A stretch of 64,000 bases of DNA from Litoditis marina (GCA_964036275.1 OZ038434.1:8017060-8081059); one strand, 5' to 3'. Positions 1-13,077 are shown, counted from the first letter of the stretch. Program-made: numbers and translations. Notes: generated from the letters alone by a model not told the origin.

Positions 1-1433
1 ACGCTCGGCCACCACCTCCACCCCACATGAACGGTTGGTTTTTCGAAAAGTTACAGTCTCGTACCCTAAATGCAAATATTAACATTGTTGTCTGCAATTC
101 ATGGCGATGATCTTAGTGGATTTGCAAAAATCTGATTTACACAATGACCTACAATTATTCTCCGACTTTTTTCACTCTGTCTTCTTCCAGACCCCTATGA
201 TTCGGCTGACTACCCTCCGCGAGGTGGTCCGGAGTCCTATATGAGAAGGTCCCGCACCTATGATAGACCTGCCGGCACACATGGAAGGTTGACTCCCGTT
301 CGGTAGGTCAAACTAATGTTTAAACTGAAACTAGCAAATTTGGGCCTGATTCAAATCGAATACACACTTGGAACTTGCTTGTAGTTATCATGATTATTAA
401 GTTTCATCACATTTTTTTCAAGTGAGAACACTGTAAAATGTCAATGTCCCATAACATTTTGATTCGCTGAGGAGTCACTCTGAAACAGCAGACAGACAGG
501 CCAACGTTGTCTCAATAAAATGAGATTATATTGTATTCTATTGGGTTTCGAACGGAAATTTGATAATAATAATGTGTTTCAAGACCAAAATAAAAGCCAG
601 ACTTGATCTTGCGCTACAGTACTATCGGAACAAACACGATTCATTCCACTCAGTAATGTATTCTCTTTTCAGAACCGAGGAGGACTGGAACATCAATCAG
701 TCTTCTGGTTACCTCTCGGATCATGGTTACTCGCATCAACCGACGGCCCGCTACCGACAGCGGCGACCGCGAAGCGCAACAGCGATGCGACAGAGTGGGT
801 GGTACAGTTGATGTTATATTAAGACTCAGCGAAGGATATTCTGATTCTATCAAGACACGATACTTGTTTTCATTCTATAAATGCATCAGTGTGACATAAT
901 CTTGTTCACCCTGCTTCTAGTTGGGCATAGTTGTAACGCAACGCAAACTTTGTTGGCTGACATCTTTTGGAAAACTCTCAATGAGTTGTGAATGATGTTG
1001 TTATATTAGTTTGACCGGCTATTCTATGAATGACCAACATCTGTTTGCAGTGACCGCCGCGGAAATGGGTGCCTCCCGTATGTACTCGCGACACCAACCG
1101 GACCAGTGGGAGGACGCCGCCACCCCCGAACAACACAGGTACGAGTCAGAACAAATGTGTTGGAACTCTCTGTATCATTGTGAAGTTTTCAGAAATTTTT
1201 CCGCAATTGTGACAAATTTTCGAAACCTTGAAACATGGTCGAACCTTGTACGCGTAAATACAACTCAAGGTGCGGAAAATGACATGTCAAAGATGAAACT
1301 GAAAACTTCACAAGTGCGGGCTAAGCCAAGATATCAGTTTGATTAATTGGCAGTGCAACGCAATTTGCTTGCAACGCAAAAAGTTAAACCATATAACCAG
1401 TTTAGTTCATATAAGAGATCGAATGTAGGTAAA

Positions 1434-1481
<48 letters not shown>

Positions 1482-2732
1482 TCAGTCTTCACGTTCAAAA
1501 ATCCTACTCACTCTCGTGAATCACATAATCTTAGATATATGATAGGAAATTGCCAACCGTTTCCGCAAATTTCGATTGACTTTCGAACTGCGTGAAATAG
1601 AATGAATCATAGATTACATGCTTCAGACTGCCGCCCCACATGCGATACCCTGTGGGGGATCCCCGTTCGCCCAATGGTCGGGTGATGATGGAGGCCATGC
1701 AGGAACAGCAGGGATACGGTAGCGACGGGAGCGAGACACTCAGTCTACACTCGGCCAACTCCATGCCCGTAGTCAGGTGAGATCTCACGAGAATAAGTGA
1801 AAAGCTCAACAATTTGAATGAATTATTATGATAAGATTGATTGGAATGAAACACTTCGAAATTGTCGGAAGTCAGAGTCGAAACAGGTCTCATCCTTTAC
1901 TGAGGATTAACATATATTCCATCAAAGTCCTTTAGACACAGAAGGTGTTTTACCAATAAACAATGAACACTGGCAGTTTTTTGATGTTGAAGAAACTGCG
2001 GCTCACTTCTCCGTAATCCTTCGAGCCATTCCAATCCACCTTGGCAAAGTTTCCAGTACTAATTTCCAAAAACACAATGTAGCATTGAACTAGTTGGAAT
2101 CTCACGTTAACCACACGTTCTTATTTCACACGTGGCTACCGCACAATGTACTGTAGATATTCGCATTGCTTAGTGTGTCCAGTAACTTCGAATCATTTCA
2201 TGAAACCTCCGTCATTGGTACTATTTACATCGATTGTATTTCTTTGTTTTCTCCCGATTGACGCATCTATGTACCCACCGTAATCCCCCGAATGACGTAT
2301 TTATCCGGCTGACTCGGCCCATCAAAACTCTCTCTCTGTGGGCATGGCAACCGTCGATTATCATTATAATCTAGTCGTTGTTTCTGTTGGGGAATCGTCG
2401 CCGCCGGCCGCTCACTTCCCCCCGTTGCCGCCCGCCTAATACTGCTAGTAAAACTGATCGTCCCGTGAAACCTGGGAAACACGTTGAATATGCATTAATA
2501 AACTGCACCATTCTCATGATATATACTGCAGAAACAATGAAAGGGCGAAGATTCATTCGTTCACGTTATATTTTTTTCAAAAAACGAAGGACTAATCCTT
2601 GAAGTCGTGAACGAATAACCACGTGAAGCATTTGAGACGAATCATAATGCGCAAAGATATAGACAGAAATTGCATATTTATGTTCAAGTGATTTCCCAGT
2701 TGTCATCATAAGTAGGTAGTGGACTTCCACCC

Positions 2733-2768
<36 letters not shown>

Positions 2769-5700
2769 ATATTTGCTTTTCTTGATCTTTTTTTCATTGA
2801 TTCATTTCACAAAAAAACTATTGATGCGTTCACGAGTATTTTCTCCTAATTTCGTATAAGTCTATTAGTCCGGAACGTCTACAAGTGATATACTCTCTAG
2901 TTTTTCCCAACGTTCTCGATTAATAATCCACATTGTTCGAGCATATCTTATCGGTTATTCCTATATGGCGTCACACATTTTCGTGTACCCCTTTGGGTTG
3001 TATAGTGCCAGTCAAACACATAGTCACGTGAAACATGACAAAAACAAAAAATTGGCAGCCTTATTTCATTTACGTGCAGAATTTAGTCTTCAACTCTATA
3101 AACCTCTTAAGATAGGGTTAATGTCCGAAATGTGGAGTTGTTTGAATTAAAAATTTTAGGGCCAAAGTTTTTCATCGAAATTCTTCAGTTGTTTTTGAGT
3201 TCGAGTTTATCCTGAACAACTGCATTTGCAGGACGATCAACCGCCGGGCGCCGGTACCTAACGGGGGAGATCGGGAGCAGGACGTGGTTCAGGAGGCGTC
3301 TATGGAAGATTACATGACCGACGACCAGATAATGACCTCGGCACAGAAGAACTCCAGTCAACAGAACATGAAGGACAGGAAGAAGAGCATCATGAACCGA
3401 TTCATTCCCGGAAGGGGAGCTGGAGGAGCTGGTTGGTTACTTTGTACAACTATTCTCAGTTGTCACAGAAATTGTGGATTGAGGTATACTGTAGATAGGA
3501 GTGGTTTCTTTGCCCTGTCGATAGTGGGCTCGACAGAGCGGTGGTCATTTTTCTGAATTATACCTTTCTGAGTTCTTATTTGGGGTTTTCACGAAGTTAT
3601 TTCGAAAACAAAACTTCACACATGCATTTCGCTAGTAGTTCGGTTCTGCAAACACCAATGTAGACATTGTTCAATAATCTGCCGTTTGCATGTTCTCATT
3701 ATAAATTTTTAGCAAAAAACTGTTTGCATCAGAACTTCACCTGCACACCTGCTTGCACTAATCAAACATACCATTTTCTCCAATTATTATTTTGAATAAA
3801 CAGCATTTCCAACATTTAGAGCATGTGTAAAAGACTGTCGCAGACGGTGTACGTTTTGCTTACAGCGCGAAAGCAAAATTGTGGGTCACACTAGTGAAAA
3901 CTCACGTGAGAGCGTGGTAACCATTAAAGAGTGCGTTTAACTCTATCCAAAACTGCTTTTTGACACGCTGTACTGATTTCTCCGAAAAACAAACCAAAAT
4001 CTGTTTTATTCCAGACGCAAAACGGACCGGTTTTGCCCGTTCGGAAGAGGTTGGAATTCCGGGGAATCTTTCCACGGACCGACTTCAGACTGCTTTCACC
4101 AAACAGGCCAGCAAGGAGTCCACCGACTCTGGAGACAAGTGAGCACTGTCTTCTCATTTTCCACACCTAATAGTGTTGTATGGAATACGGTAACCTACTC
4201 TGACCCAAACATATTCTCGAAATTTACATTTGATTAAGATTGTTCTGTGTTTTCTTTTCTGATGTGAATCGAGTTTGGATATAATCTTCCTAAAAAGTCA
4301 TTCAAAAAGTCAAAAACTTCTTTCAACCGCTTTCAAAACTACATCTAAGGTGAAGGTCACATTACACGTAAATTACACTCAAAAACTTAGGTGAAGACGA
4401 TGACTAACTGTTGATTTAGTTCGAGATAGTCAGTATAACTGTGTCTATTGGTACCAAACGGTCTTTCCAGCTGGTTGCCGGTACTCCCGGACGGTCCTTT
4501 GGGGACATTCGTCGATAATCTGGGACCGGGACAAGTTGTAGGAAGACAGGTGAGCGGTAATTATGATAATAATACTAATAATAACGACTTATTGCGTCTA
4601 GCTTATACCAAAGTGAATACTTTTCGATCATGCTGTCAATCCTATGATTACAAACGGGTCCAAATAGTTACGACCGGCACATTTCAGTTTGTGAAAAACA
4701 GATGCTCAACTTAATTTTGTTGTTCTACAACACAATCAGAAATAATTCAATAAAACTTGAATGTTGTTATTTCAGGTTTTGGCTTCTCCAGTCCTGGGCG
4801 AAATTCAAATAGCCATTATGGCGGGACGCGGTGGAATCGAAGTCGAGGTGATCAAGGCGAACAATCTCGTCGTCAAACCGGGTACAAAGATCAGTCCAGG
4901 TCAGATATAAACTTATTGTAATTTTTTTGTTTTCAAATAATCATCTAATAAGCTGCGCGAGGCTCTTTAATTCATTGCAACCGTTCTGAAAATACCAACT
5001 GGGTGGCTGCTGTCTGACATTTCGTCAAACGAGAGAGTGTGTAGATCAGAGAAAAGCAGGATGTGCACGGTTTTTGAGTCCGGAGCGCTCTTGCTAACTC
5101 AACTTCTATTTTGGTGGTATGATGTTTTTTCCTGTGTTTCCAGCTCCCTATGTGAAGGTCTATCTAATGGAGGGCAAACAATGCATTGCCAAGGCAAAGA
5201 CGAACGCAGTCAAGCGCACCACCTCTCCTTTGATCCAACAAAGACTCCAATTCAATGAAAATCCCCGCAAGAAAATGCTACAGGTGGGGTATTGCCATGC
5301 TAATATCACCAATGGTTGTTCAACTACTTGAACCGTCTTTCACCTTATTCAATCATAACTACTAATACAACTGAAACATCCGTAGTTGGCGTGAAAGGGA
5401 ATGAAAAACTAGGCATGAGTGAGGTTTATCCCCAGTTTTTTCTAGGTCAGTTTTGTTGACAGTTATGCGGTCGGTTCAACCACTCGGCCTATACTGTAGC
5501 CGGAATTTGCGTGCGATACAGTGAAAATTAGATGTGTGATTGACAGAAGTTAGAATAATTAGAAAATGGACCATACTCTGAGTCACAACATCGTTTTAAC
5601 GACTCTCATTTCACTTAGCCGAAATTAGAGTACCTTGACGAATTATAACCGTTTTCATAATAGTCCACTTCAGATTACGGTACTGGGTGACTACGGCCGT

Positions 5701-5868
5701 ATGGAGCGAAAGGCGTTTATGGGAATCGCTCAGATCCGACTGGACGATCTGCAATTGGGTCCGCAGCCGGTGACTGGTTGGTACAAACTGTACCACAGTT
5801 CCTCGCTGGCCGGGACGGGACCGGTCAGGAAAGACTCGGAGACCTCTCTGCTGGGGGGACAATCCTGA
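1..5868 (+). CDS. unc-10: RIM (Rab3-interacting molecule) active-zone scaffold, 3' part
   Basis: Partial gene; its 5' exons lie before the window. Exons: 1-33, 191-302, 673-794, 1051-1138, 1627-1776, 3232-3431, 4015-4138, 4471-4549, 4776-4899, 5144-5283, 5674-5868. Every junction is GT-AG and keeps phase, giving about 454 visible residues. The visible protein starts with a proline-rich run (ARPPPPPHMN), then Arg/Ser/Tyr-rich linker including GSETLSLHSAN, the basic stretch KDRKKSIMNRF and the RIM-like segment KRTGFARSEEVGIP. The C-terminal C2 domain is encoded by the last three exons: GEIQIAIMAGRGGIEVEVIK, APYVKVYLMEGKQCIAKAK, VLGDYGRMERKAFMGIAQI, GWYKLYHSSSL. These are hallmarks of the RIM C2B domain, and the chain ends soon after it, as in the family. 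Known role: a presynaptic scaffold linking Rab3/UNC-13 and calcium channels to vesicle release. The N-terminal Rab-binding, PDZ and C2A parts are not visible. Identification is firm; the first exon is inferred mainly from phase. Confidence 0.93.
1437..1478. repeat. (AT)n microsatellite in a RIM intron
   Basis: A continuous AT dinucleotide run within the intron between RIM exons 1051-1138 and 1627-1776. It produces the artefactual Tyr-Ile repeat reading frame on the plus strand. A second, shorter AT run lies at about 2737-2763 in the next intron. Confidence 0.9.
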
Positions 5869-6002
5869 GCAACTACAAAGTGGAATTGAACAGTTATTGA
5901 ACACTACTCAGCGATCTATTCGTATTAATCAGAAAAACAAGAAAAACGGGTCGAAAAACGTATTTTAGTGGTCGTGTGTGCACGCCAACTACAAAAATGT
6001 TC

Positions 6003-6008
6003 AATAAA
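6003..6008 (+). terminator. Polyadenylation signal of the RIM gene
   Basis: A canonical AATAAA hexamer lies 135 bases after the RIM stop codon, a normal 3'UTR distance in nematodes. No other hexamer is nearer on this strand. The cleavage site itself is not determined. Confidence 0.6.
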
Positions 6009-6989
6009 TGTGTTCCACTGCATTTTCGCGGGGTTAGGACTCACAAGATTTGTTTAGAGAAGCAGTAGGCGTGGCCTAGTTTGATTGTAACTGTTGTTTT
6101 GTGCTCATTGAAGTGAGAGCTCACAAATACAATTCATTTGTGATTTGTGGACTTGGGCAATTTGATTTGCTCTAAACAATGTTGGAAATACATTAAACAT
6201 GGATCAAGTTCTGACCAAACATTGTCAATTCTCTTAAATGTTTCCACAAACCCTTTGAACGGGTAGATGTATTGTGCTATTTAGTTGTTTGAGCTTGAAT
6301 TGTGTATGTATAGTCATTCCCAGTGAGCCTATTTGGGTTTTTCAGTCAAAGTAAGTTTTCGGAAACGTTTTTGCTCAGATGCTGTAAAAAGGTGAGCAAG
6401 CGCTTACGAATAGTTATTTTTTGAGAAAATTCTGACATGTTGAAAATAGCCCGGGAATTTCACTACACTGTCAACTTTTTATTGGGAATGACTCTACAGT
6501 TGGCTGACTGCTCCTAGCTCAATTGAGGTTGGCATACTGTTTGTGACAGATAACGCTTACAAAAAAAACACGTATTTTGACGTTTCTACGTTTACGTGAA
6601 CACCTATAGTATGCCGATCATCGTGTTATAGAAATATACAATAAGTTCATGTTGAATGTCCGAAATCTAACCAACAGTGTTTTGTCCACCTGTGATTTTA
6701 TTTATTGATTGTTGCCAGATGTATTGATTTTCGTCACAATTTTCTCTTTTTATTATGTTAAGTCATTTGATCAAGGGTATTAGTATTTCAGCTAATCTTC
6801 CGAGTGATTTCAGTGGCATTTATATTAATTTATTTCTTTTTCCCTTTTTTTGTGAGCTATGCAAATAGCAATAATTGTATTGATTGCATTGCACTTGACA
6901 TGGGTTTTAGAAGTTCTATTTTTCTGTGAGTTTTCAATGCTTTTGCTTATGATGTTCATAAAGTTTATTACTACTGCTTTCGAATATTT

Positions 6990-7225
6990 ACAAAAACGAT
7001 ATTATAGTGAGTGCCTAAATTTATAAATTTCTGTCTCTTGCCGGAATCGAACCTGCTAGCCAAAGTTTCGTAGCAGGGCGCTAACCACTGCGCTATTCGA
7101 CGACATAACCGGGGAGCTTTGGAACCGAAGACATGTGTGCGTACACAGCGAGATATACAGTTCTCTCCACCCTTTCCGTTGGCAACGACTCTATAATGCT
7201 TAGTGTACGGATACCTCATGTAAAA
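6990..7225 (-). mobile_element. tRNA-derived SINE, copy 1
   Basis: On the minus strand the copy carries a pol III A box (TAGCGCAGTGG, rc of 7085-7095) and a B box (GGTTCGATTCC, rc of 7043-7053) at tRNA spacing. The family tail GAGACAGAAATTTATAAATT follows. Upstream sequence with CCAACGGAAAG and GTGTACGCACACATGTCTTCG is shared with other copies. It cannot fold as a working tRNA with an intact acceptor stem, so it is called a SINE rather than a tRNA gene. Related copies lie near 15.8, 54.8 and 63.6 kb. The exact ends are uncertain. Confidence 0.7.
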
Positions 7226-7240
7226 CAAGGTGGATGGCTA

Positions 7241-7470
7241 TAGTATTTTTCATTCCTACTGAGACTCCTACAGTAGGATTTCGAAACTTCCAAGCCGTTT
7301 TCCTCACTTATTTATGATCGGCAAGGTTCGGGATTTTTGCACGTCATTTTCTTTCTCAGGTACATTACATATACGAGAGGATTTTCCATGAACTAAATTT
7401 TCAGCTTCATAACATCCTTTGGAAAGTGTGTAAGGTTACTGTAGGAGTCTCAGTAGGAATGGTGTGAACT
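7241..7470. mobile_element. Foldback/MITE-like element with 24-bp perfect terminal inverted repeats
   Basis: The 24 bases at 7252-7275 (ATTCCTACTGAGACTCCTAC and four more) are repeated perfectly in inverted orientation at 7437-7460. Weaker symmetry extends outwards (CTATAGT on the left, ACTATAA on the right). The interior, about 160 bases, has no open reading frame of note. Size and structure fit a non-autonomous DNA transposon. No related autonomous element is visible here. Confidence 0.6.
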
Positions 7471-8174
7471 ATAACATCATGGTTGAAGGCGGTTGTGAAA
7501 ACAACCAAAATTTTTACTAACCTTACCGGTTTGGTCTATTCTTTTGTTCGCGTTACCTCAGTAGGTAACCGGTTCGTAACCTACAATTTAAAAAAACAGC
7601 TAACCGGTTTCTCGGAGGCAAAAGGCAGTTTTCACTGTTAGTTTGTACGGTAACCGAAATTCAGGTTCAGGTTACTTACCGTCTGTTTTCTCTACATTTC
7701 TTCAATCTAACAATGTGGAAAGTGACGTGGTTGAATCCCAAAAAAGATATATTCAATTCTATTGCTGTGTACGGTGAGCAGTTGAACATTTGTAACCAAA
7801 TAGTAGAAAGCGAAGAACGGTTTTGGTGAAAGCTTTCGCGTCAGAGTTTGAGTGGATAACGTTTACCTTTCAACCAAATACGTCAGAACACACAATCGCG
7901 CAATATTTCCAAACTGCATTCTATTTTCTTGAGGTTTGTCGTGTTTAAAATGTACGATGGAATAGTAAACACAATACAATTTATGTATACAAGAGGAATA
8001 ATTCACATTAAAATATCAGTAGTTTCCGGTGAAATTATCACGAGGGGGGTTGGTTATCGGGTACGCTTCAAACGAAACGGCCCTGGGGCGTCCGTTCCTA
8101 GCGGCCTCGCTTTTCGTAGGTAGATCAGACGGCAGCAACTTGACGACAAGAACATCGTCAGCACGAATCCTGAA

Positions 8175-11100
8175 CTAACGAACACCGTTGTTCATAGTTT
8201 CCTCCTCCGCATCCAGATCGAAGAACACGTCATTCTTGACCTCCTGGATCATACGTTTCGGATCTACGGTCAAACCCAACACCTCAGAGAAGCGAGCGCA
8301 CACGATCTTTCTCTCTCCAGAATGCCATTCCTGCAAACTTCAGTTTGGACAAGAATATTTCAACCACTTTCCAGAAGGTAATCGGAATTGTAGTCAGAAT
8401 CGACCATGTACGTTTACTGAACGAAAACAGTTAACAGTGCTGAAAACGGTGCTGGATTCCTGTATTTAAACTGTAGTGGGCCCATGAAAAGTTGAAATTA
8501 CTTCATAAGAAGAACGACTGACTTTCAGAAAAGGATGGCGCTCTTTTCAATACGCGGAAGTTGGATTGAGACGGCCCTTAGGGCTGGGAGGTCATCCATG
8601 CTAACATGAATTTCCGAAGAACTTCTTGGATAGTTTTATAGAGGACAGCTGAAAAACTGTATTTCAGACCTTCCATGTTGGATTCTAGAGGTGGTTCATT
8701 TTTGTGAAAAATAGATGCATGAACTGAACTGATAAGTGCCTCTCTTATTTCAAATTTGAGCCCCTAGTCGACAATGAGCCTGCTACAGTAATACTTAGAA
8801 ATTTGCACGCCGTTCCAATTCTGTGAAAGGTTTTTGACCAATGGGGTTTTCGAATTTTTTCTCATTGACAAGTTCGAAAGTGTAGTGTAATGACTGTGAT
8901 GTTCACTTAAAAGTTGTGACTCGTTGTTCACCTGTTTGATAGCCGGAAGCCGAATGAACTCGTTCCAATTATATATGCACTGCAAGACAGCTCAAGTTCA
9001 CTAACTTGATGTACCTAAAAAGTTGAGTTATTAGCATCAAACTAGATAAACGGAAACTGAGAAAATAAAATAGAAAACTTGTAGTTTGATCTTAATACAC
9101 GCCAAAAGTAAACGAACTGCAACTAACATGTGCCTTAATGTTCCCGGAGTTACAAAATCGACAAAAGCGAGAGAACTTGGAGGTCAATAAGGCAGCAGGC
9201 AGGCTCGAAGTGTCTGCGTCTTATTGACCTGCACACTCTCTGGTTGGCCAATTTGTTGAGAGTGGTCAGAGAATAGAGAAGCAGCGTTATCAAACTACGA
9301 ACACATCGTGTAGTCGCCGCATATAAGACGGGTCCAACTGAAAATAATTTATTTTCCCACTTTTTTTCAGATTCTCGTCGTCGTAAGCAAGAAAGCAAGT
9401 GAAGCTATGTGCGACCCGTTGCAGGAGAAGTTGAACAGCTAACTCCACTACGCTATAGTTCTCGTTATAGAAATCCGCATTGTTTTTCAGTTTTGAAATC
9501 ACCTCAAGCAGTTTGTAATTATTTGTTATATTTCATATTTTATCTTACTTGTTATTTACCTCCATTCGGTTACTAGTTCCTAGTTTTCATTTGGTAACGT
9601 TTTTAGAGATGATCCGCATGTTATATATACCTATTACTTCATTGCACTCCTCATAAAATTCAATGGTTTTTTATTTCATCACGTAATTTTCACTCAGTTT
9701 TTGCCACCGTTGATCACCATTTTTCTATAAACTTTTTTCCATGGTCAAATAATTCTGGTACTTTTTGACAATGGTCAGTTTTCTTCATTTCTCCCCGTGA
9801 AACTTTGCTGTATTCAAATCTTGACGATCGGTATTTCAATAAACACTTTATTACCGATGGATAATTTTGAGCTATTTTTGACAATCGACAATATCAGTCA
9901 TGATGAAATCCACGATGAAAATCTATCCTTCTGACCAGATTTCTGATTTTTCGTCTTTTCTTCCAACAGTGACGAGAATCTGAAAAAAAGTGGGAAAATA
10001 AAATATTTTTAGTTGGACCCGTCTTATATGCTAGGTGTAGAGATATCGATTATATCCACTCAAGTTTAGTTCATCACCAAATGTGTTGTTTGACTGGACA
10101 GTTTTGAATTGTGATTACGAGTGTTCGAACTATGATAACACTTCGGCCTATTTCTTGAAACTGACGCGCATTTTTTAGTGGCAAGAAATATCTGAAACGG
10201 GCAATAACCATCAGAATTAATAGCATTTACTGAGATGAAATTCCCGTTTTAGACTCACGAATGTTAACTCTACGTATGATTACAATCTTGTGTGTTAGCT
10301 TAGTTTCGGCTGATTGTTCAAATAAGGAACTGACTTCTGTGATACCCTTGTTCACTAATGTTTTCAGGTACGACATCATTGTAGAAACTTCCGGAAGACC
10401 ACTGTCAAAATTGTTCGCGGCTCGCACGAAGCACGGAGTGCATTCGATCCATGCAACGATAGAGGCGACGGATCGTCCTATGTTGCGAGAGAGGTGGACG
10501 CGGTGATTACCACTGAAAAATCAGAAGTAATGAAATAAAAACTACTTTCACGTATTAGCTGTCTACGTACGCTACACTCGTTCATCGCAATGACAGAGAA
10601 ACATCAAAGTTTAAACACCGAAGTTTAATCGAAATTAACACTTTTTGTTCAAAATTTCGATATATTCTCTTAGTTGTCATGAGGTTCAACATCAACATTT
10701 GTTTCCCTACCCCATATCATTTAGATTTCGAGCACTGGGTGTCTATTAGCGCCATGGTTCTACTATCACTACTACTAGGTCGAGATTCATGACATCGTAG
10801 AACATAAGGTGATCATTGGGCTTTTGTTTTCTAGACGCAGAAGACTCTCGATCTATATTCTCGATGACACAAAAAGCTGTATTTTACGGCCTAGACAATT
10901 CCCCATCAGTTCGCTGTGATAACCTTGAAGGGATTTTCGCCTTTGAAGATCATCGCCACACCCCATGTAATGGTCGTTTTTTGATATTGAAAATAAGAAA
11001 GAAGGTCGATTGGTAGGCTTGAAGAGAAAGAGAAAAACATTTAGAAGAAAAAAGTTATTACTTCTTAACTTAATTGTATGCGAGCCCATCAAATCTGTAG

Positions 11101-12046
11101 GTATTTTTCCTAAAACATAGTAGATTTCACGTACCAGTCGTGAGCAGGTCGGAACTCTTTCCAATCGTCAAAGAGACTGAATTTGAGCCGGTCGGGTGTC
11201 TTGATCAATTGTGACTGAACTGATCCACGGCGATATTCCAAGGTATGGAACAATTGGTCGCATCGCTGAACATGGTATACAGATAATTTTCAAGTTATCT
11301 CTCCTATTTCTGATGTTTCCACTGCAGACATGTAATTGAGTTCTAACCTATTTCATTTCTAAAACCTCTGCGCTACTGCCTACATACGCTACTTGGTAAC
11401 AACTTTCGTTTTCGAGTTGCACTCTAATTCCAAGAGAACAATCCTAAACCTGCGTACTAAAGTTGGAGCCGTGACCTCTACTGTTTTCTATATTGCAACC
11501 GCTTACTAAGGACGCAGTATTCATTTTTAGCATACATCGTGTTGGTTCTCCTTAACATAGGGCGCTCTCTCTTTATTTTTGCGTGCGAGACTTCACTCTG
11601 ATATAAGTCCGCAATAGTCGTCATCAGCCGACGCGCGAGAGTTTGCTCTAACAATGAGTCTTTAGCTCCCTAGTCTGAACTTCTCAACCTTATCTTCTTA
11701 ATTTCATTTTGTCAGGCAATCGCAACAATGATTCACCCTCCCTATTCCACAACCGATTCAAAACGAAGCTACACCCAGTTCACAATTTTATTAAGGCTTT
11801 CCGATTGAGAGGAGAACGAAATTGTTACTCACACACCAGAATAGCCCTCCAGCGTACAATAGAATCAAAATAATTACTCACAATTAGGTTTCTCGCCGAT
11901 GGAGTGCGAACGGTTTGGTCGGACGCTACTATTGCACACCACTTATTGTACTTTAACTGTCCTTTATCTCCATTCTGGGTCATAGTTTCCAGTATTTGCC
12001 GAAGAGATGCAGGATTTCCCGGCCACGAGGTTGAGTTCAATTGAAA
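8175..12046 (-). CDS. Unrecognised multi-exon gene or decayed pseudogene, 3' part
   Basis: I do not recognise the product. Five minus-strand segments join with GT-AG sites and consistent phase: 12046-11882, 11265-11135, 10512-10356, 8979-8932, 8330-8175. Together they encode about 185 residues with good coding character, for example SWPGNPASLRQILETMT, FSLFDDWKEFRPAHD, SVASIVAWIECTPCFV, YNWNEFIRLPAIKQ and FSEVLGLTVDPKRMIQEV. The donor after 11882 (GTGAGT) and the acceptor before 10512 (TTTTTCAG) are strong; the donor after 10356 is weak. The model ends at a TAG (8177-8175), yet the same frame stays open for about 50 further codons with coding-like content (ADDVLVVKLLPSDLP, ARNGRPRAVSFEAYP). 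That suggests a premature stop or a retired gene. No start codon or 5' exon was found. A foldback element lies in the third intron. It could also be a captured transposon gene. Confidence 0.42.
9319..10031. mobile_element. 713-bp foldback/MITE element with 61-bp terminal inverted repeats
   Basis: The left arm 9319-9379 begins GCATATAAGACGGGTCCAAC and ends AGATTCTCGTC. The right arm 9971-10031 is its reverse complement with two mismatches in 61 positions. The interior of about 590 bases is AT-rich and lacks a transposase-sized frame. High arm identity suggests fairly recent activity. No clear target-site duplication is seen beside the arms. It sits inside the predicted intron 10355-8980 of the unrecognised minus-strand gene. 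Confidence 0.78.
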
Positions 12047-13077
12047 CTGGCATAATCTCCGAACTATCTCGACTATGAAGACAATCGAGCCCTAAACATA
12101 CTAATTTAGTTCGAAGAACAAATTAAGTTTATCAGACGTGCTTCAGTTCGGATTAGAATGCCCATTCTCGTCATGTTCTATTTCCAGCATTTCAGAACGG
12201 CAAGCAAAATTATAGTTTTCTAGGATAGCGACGACATTATCAGACGAAAGTCTTGTTCATAGGTAGGGACCGCAGGCCACGCCCCTTTTCACCCAGCACT
12301 TTTTTGCCAAAAACTGTAATTAATGCGCGCCGCGTGGGGAACATAGTTTAATAAGAGATATCTCAGCGGTGAATGAATATTTTTACACAAAACAAAAAGA
12401 GAGAGAAAGACAATAACGTCTTCTGTGGTATTATATGAGCTTTTACATTTTCAAGAAATTTAAGTTGTACAGAAACATCCGTAAACTTTGACACGGTTGT
12501 TTTACATGATTTTTGCCAATGCCGTTATTCATATCTACTAGCAGTAGTTAGTTCATGTTATTAGGAGTCAGTTGAAAAAAAATTTTCCAAAATCGGTATT
12601 CGCGATCCTATCTAACTTTTCTTCCAAAAATGGTACCTATTTGGGCGCGCGATCACTGTGTGAAAATTAAAAATATTTGTTCTCAAATAACAATATTTAT
12701 CGTTCATTTCAGTCTAGTTATATTCATAACATCTTACAAAAGCATATTCAATCATAATTTCTGATAAACTCGATCACATTTCGTCAGCATCTGAATATCT
12801 GCCAAGTATGTTGCGGTAAAAAGAGCCCGCCGGAATCGTATAACTTAAAATTAACACCCATTTAGTTAATGCCGTTAGTTTTACTGCATGTTGTTTTACA
12901 CTATCAAAGATTCTCTATTGAATAATACCTAATTTACAAAAATCCATATTCGCGAAAGTGGTTTTTCAAGCGCTTTTTTGAACAAAATTTCCGTCTTTTG
13001 CATTAGCTCATTAGCTGATTATATTAAACTTGAAATATGATCTAATTTTATGAATGACACGGTGTTCTCGATTACAG
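12047..13077. other. Non-coding stretch
   Basis: AT-rich sequence with no splice-bounded coding segment I trust. A short minus-strand open stretch near 12140-12260 has coding-like codons but no usable donor, so it is not called. Confidence 0.4.

Larger units (their letters stand above)
5869..8174. other. Intergenic DNA after RIM
   Basis: Contains the RIM 3'UTR and polyadenylation signal, a minus-oriented tRNA-derived SINE (about 6990-7225), a foldback element (about 7241-7470) and a stretch rich in TAACCG/CGGTTA motifs (about 7500-7690). I found no convincing gene between 5869 and 8020. The minus-strand reading frame beyond the stop at 8175 is described with the gene at 8175-12046. Confidence 0.6.

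Noticed and set aside
8521..8640. Minus-strand open segments reading VLYKTIQEVLRKFM and DDLPALRAVSIQLP
   Set aside because: Each ends quickly at a stop and none joins the adjacent exon model in phase; possibly relics of the same decayed gene.
10780..11013. Extra minus-strand exons in the unrecognised gene (for example KGENPFK and FYDVMNLDL segments)
   Set aside because: Their phases do not connect to the flanking segments, while 11135 joins 10512 directly with strong splice sites.
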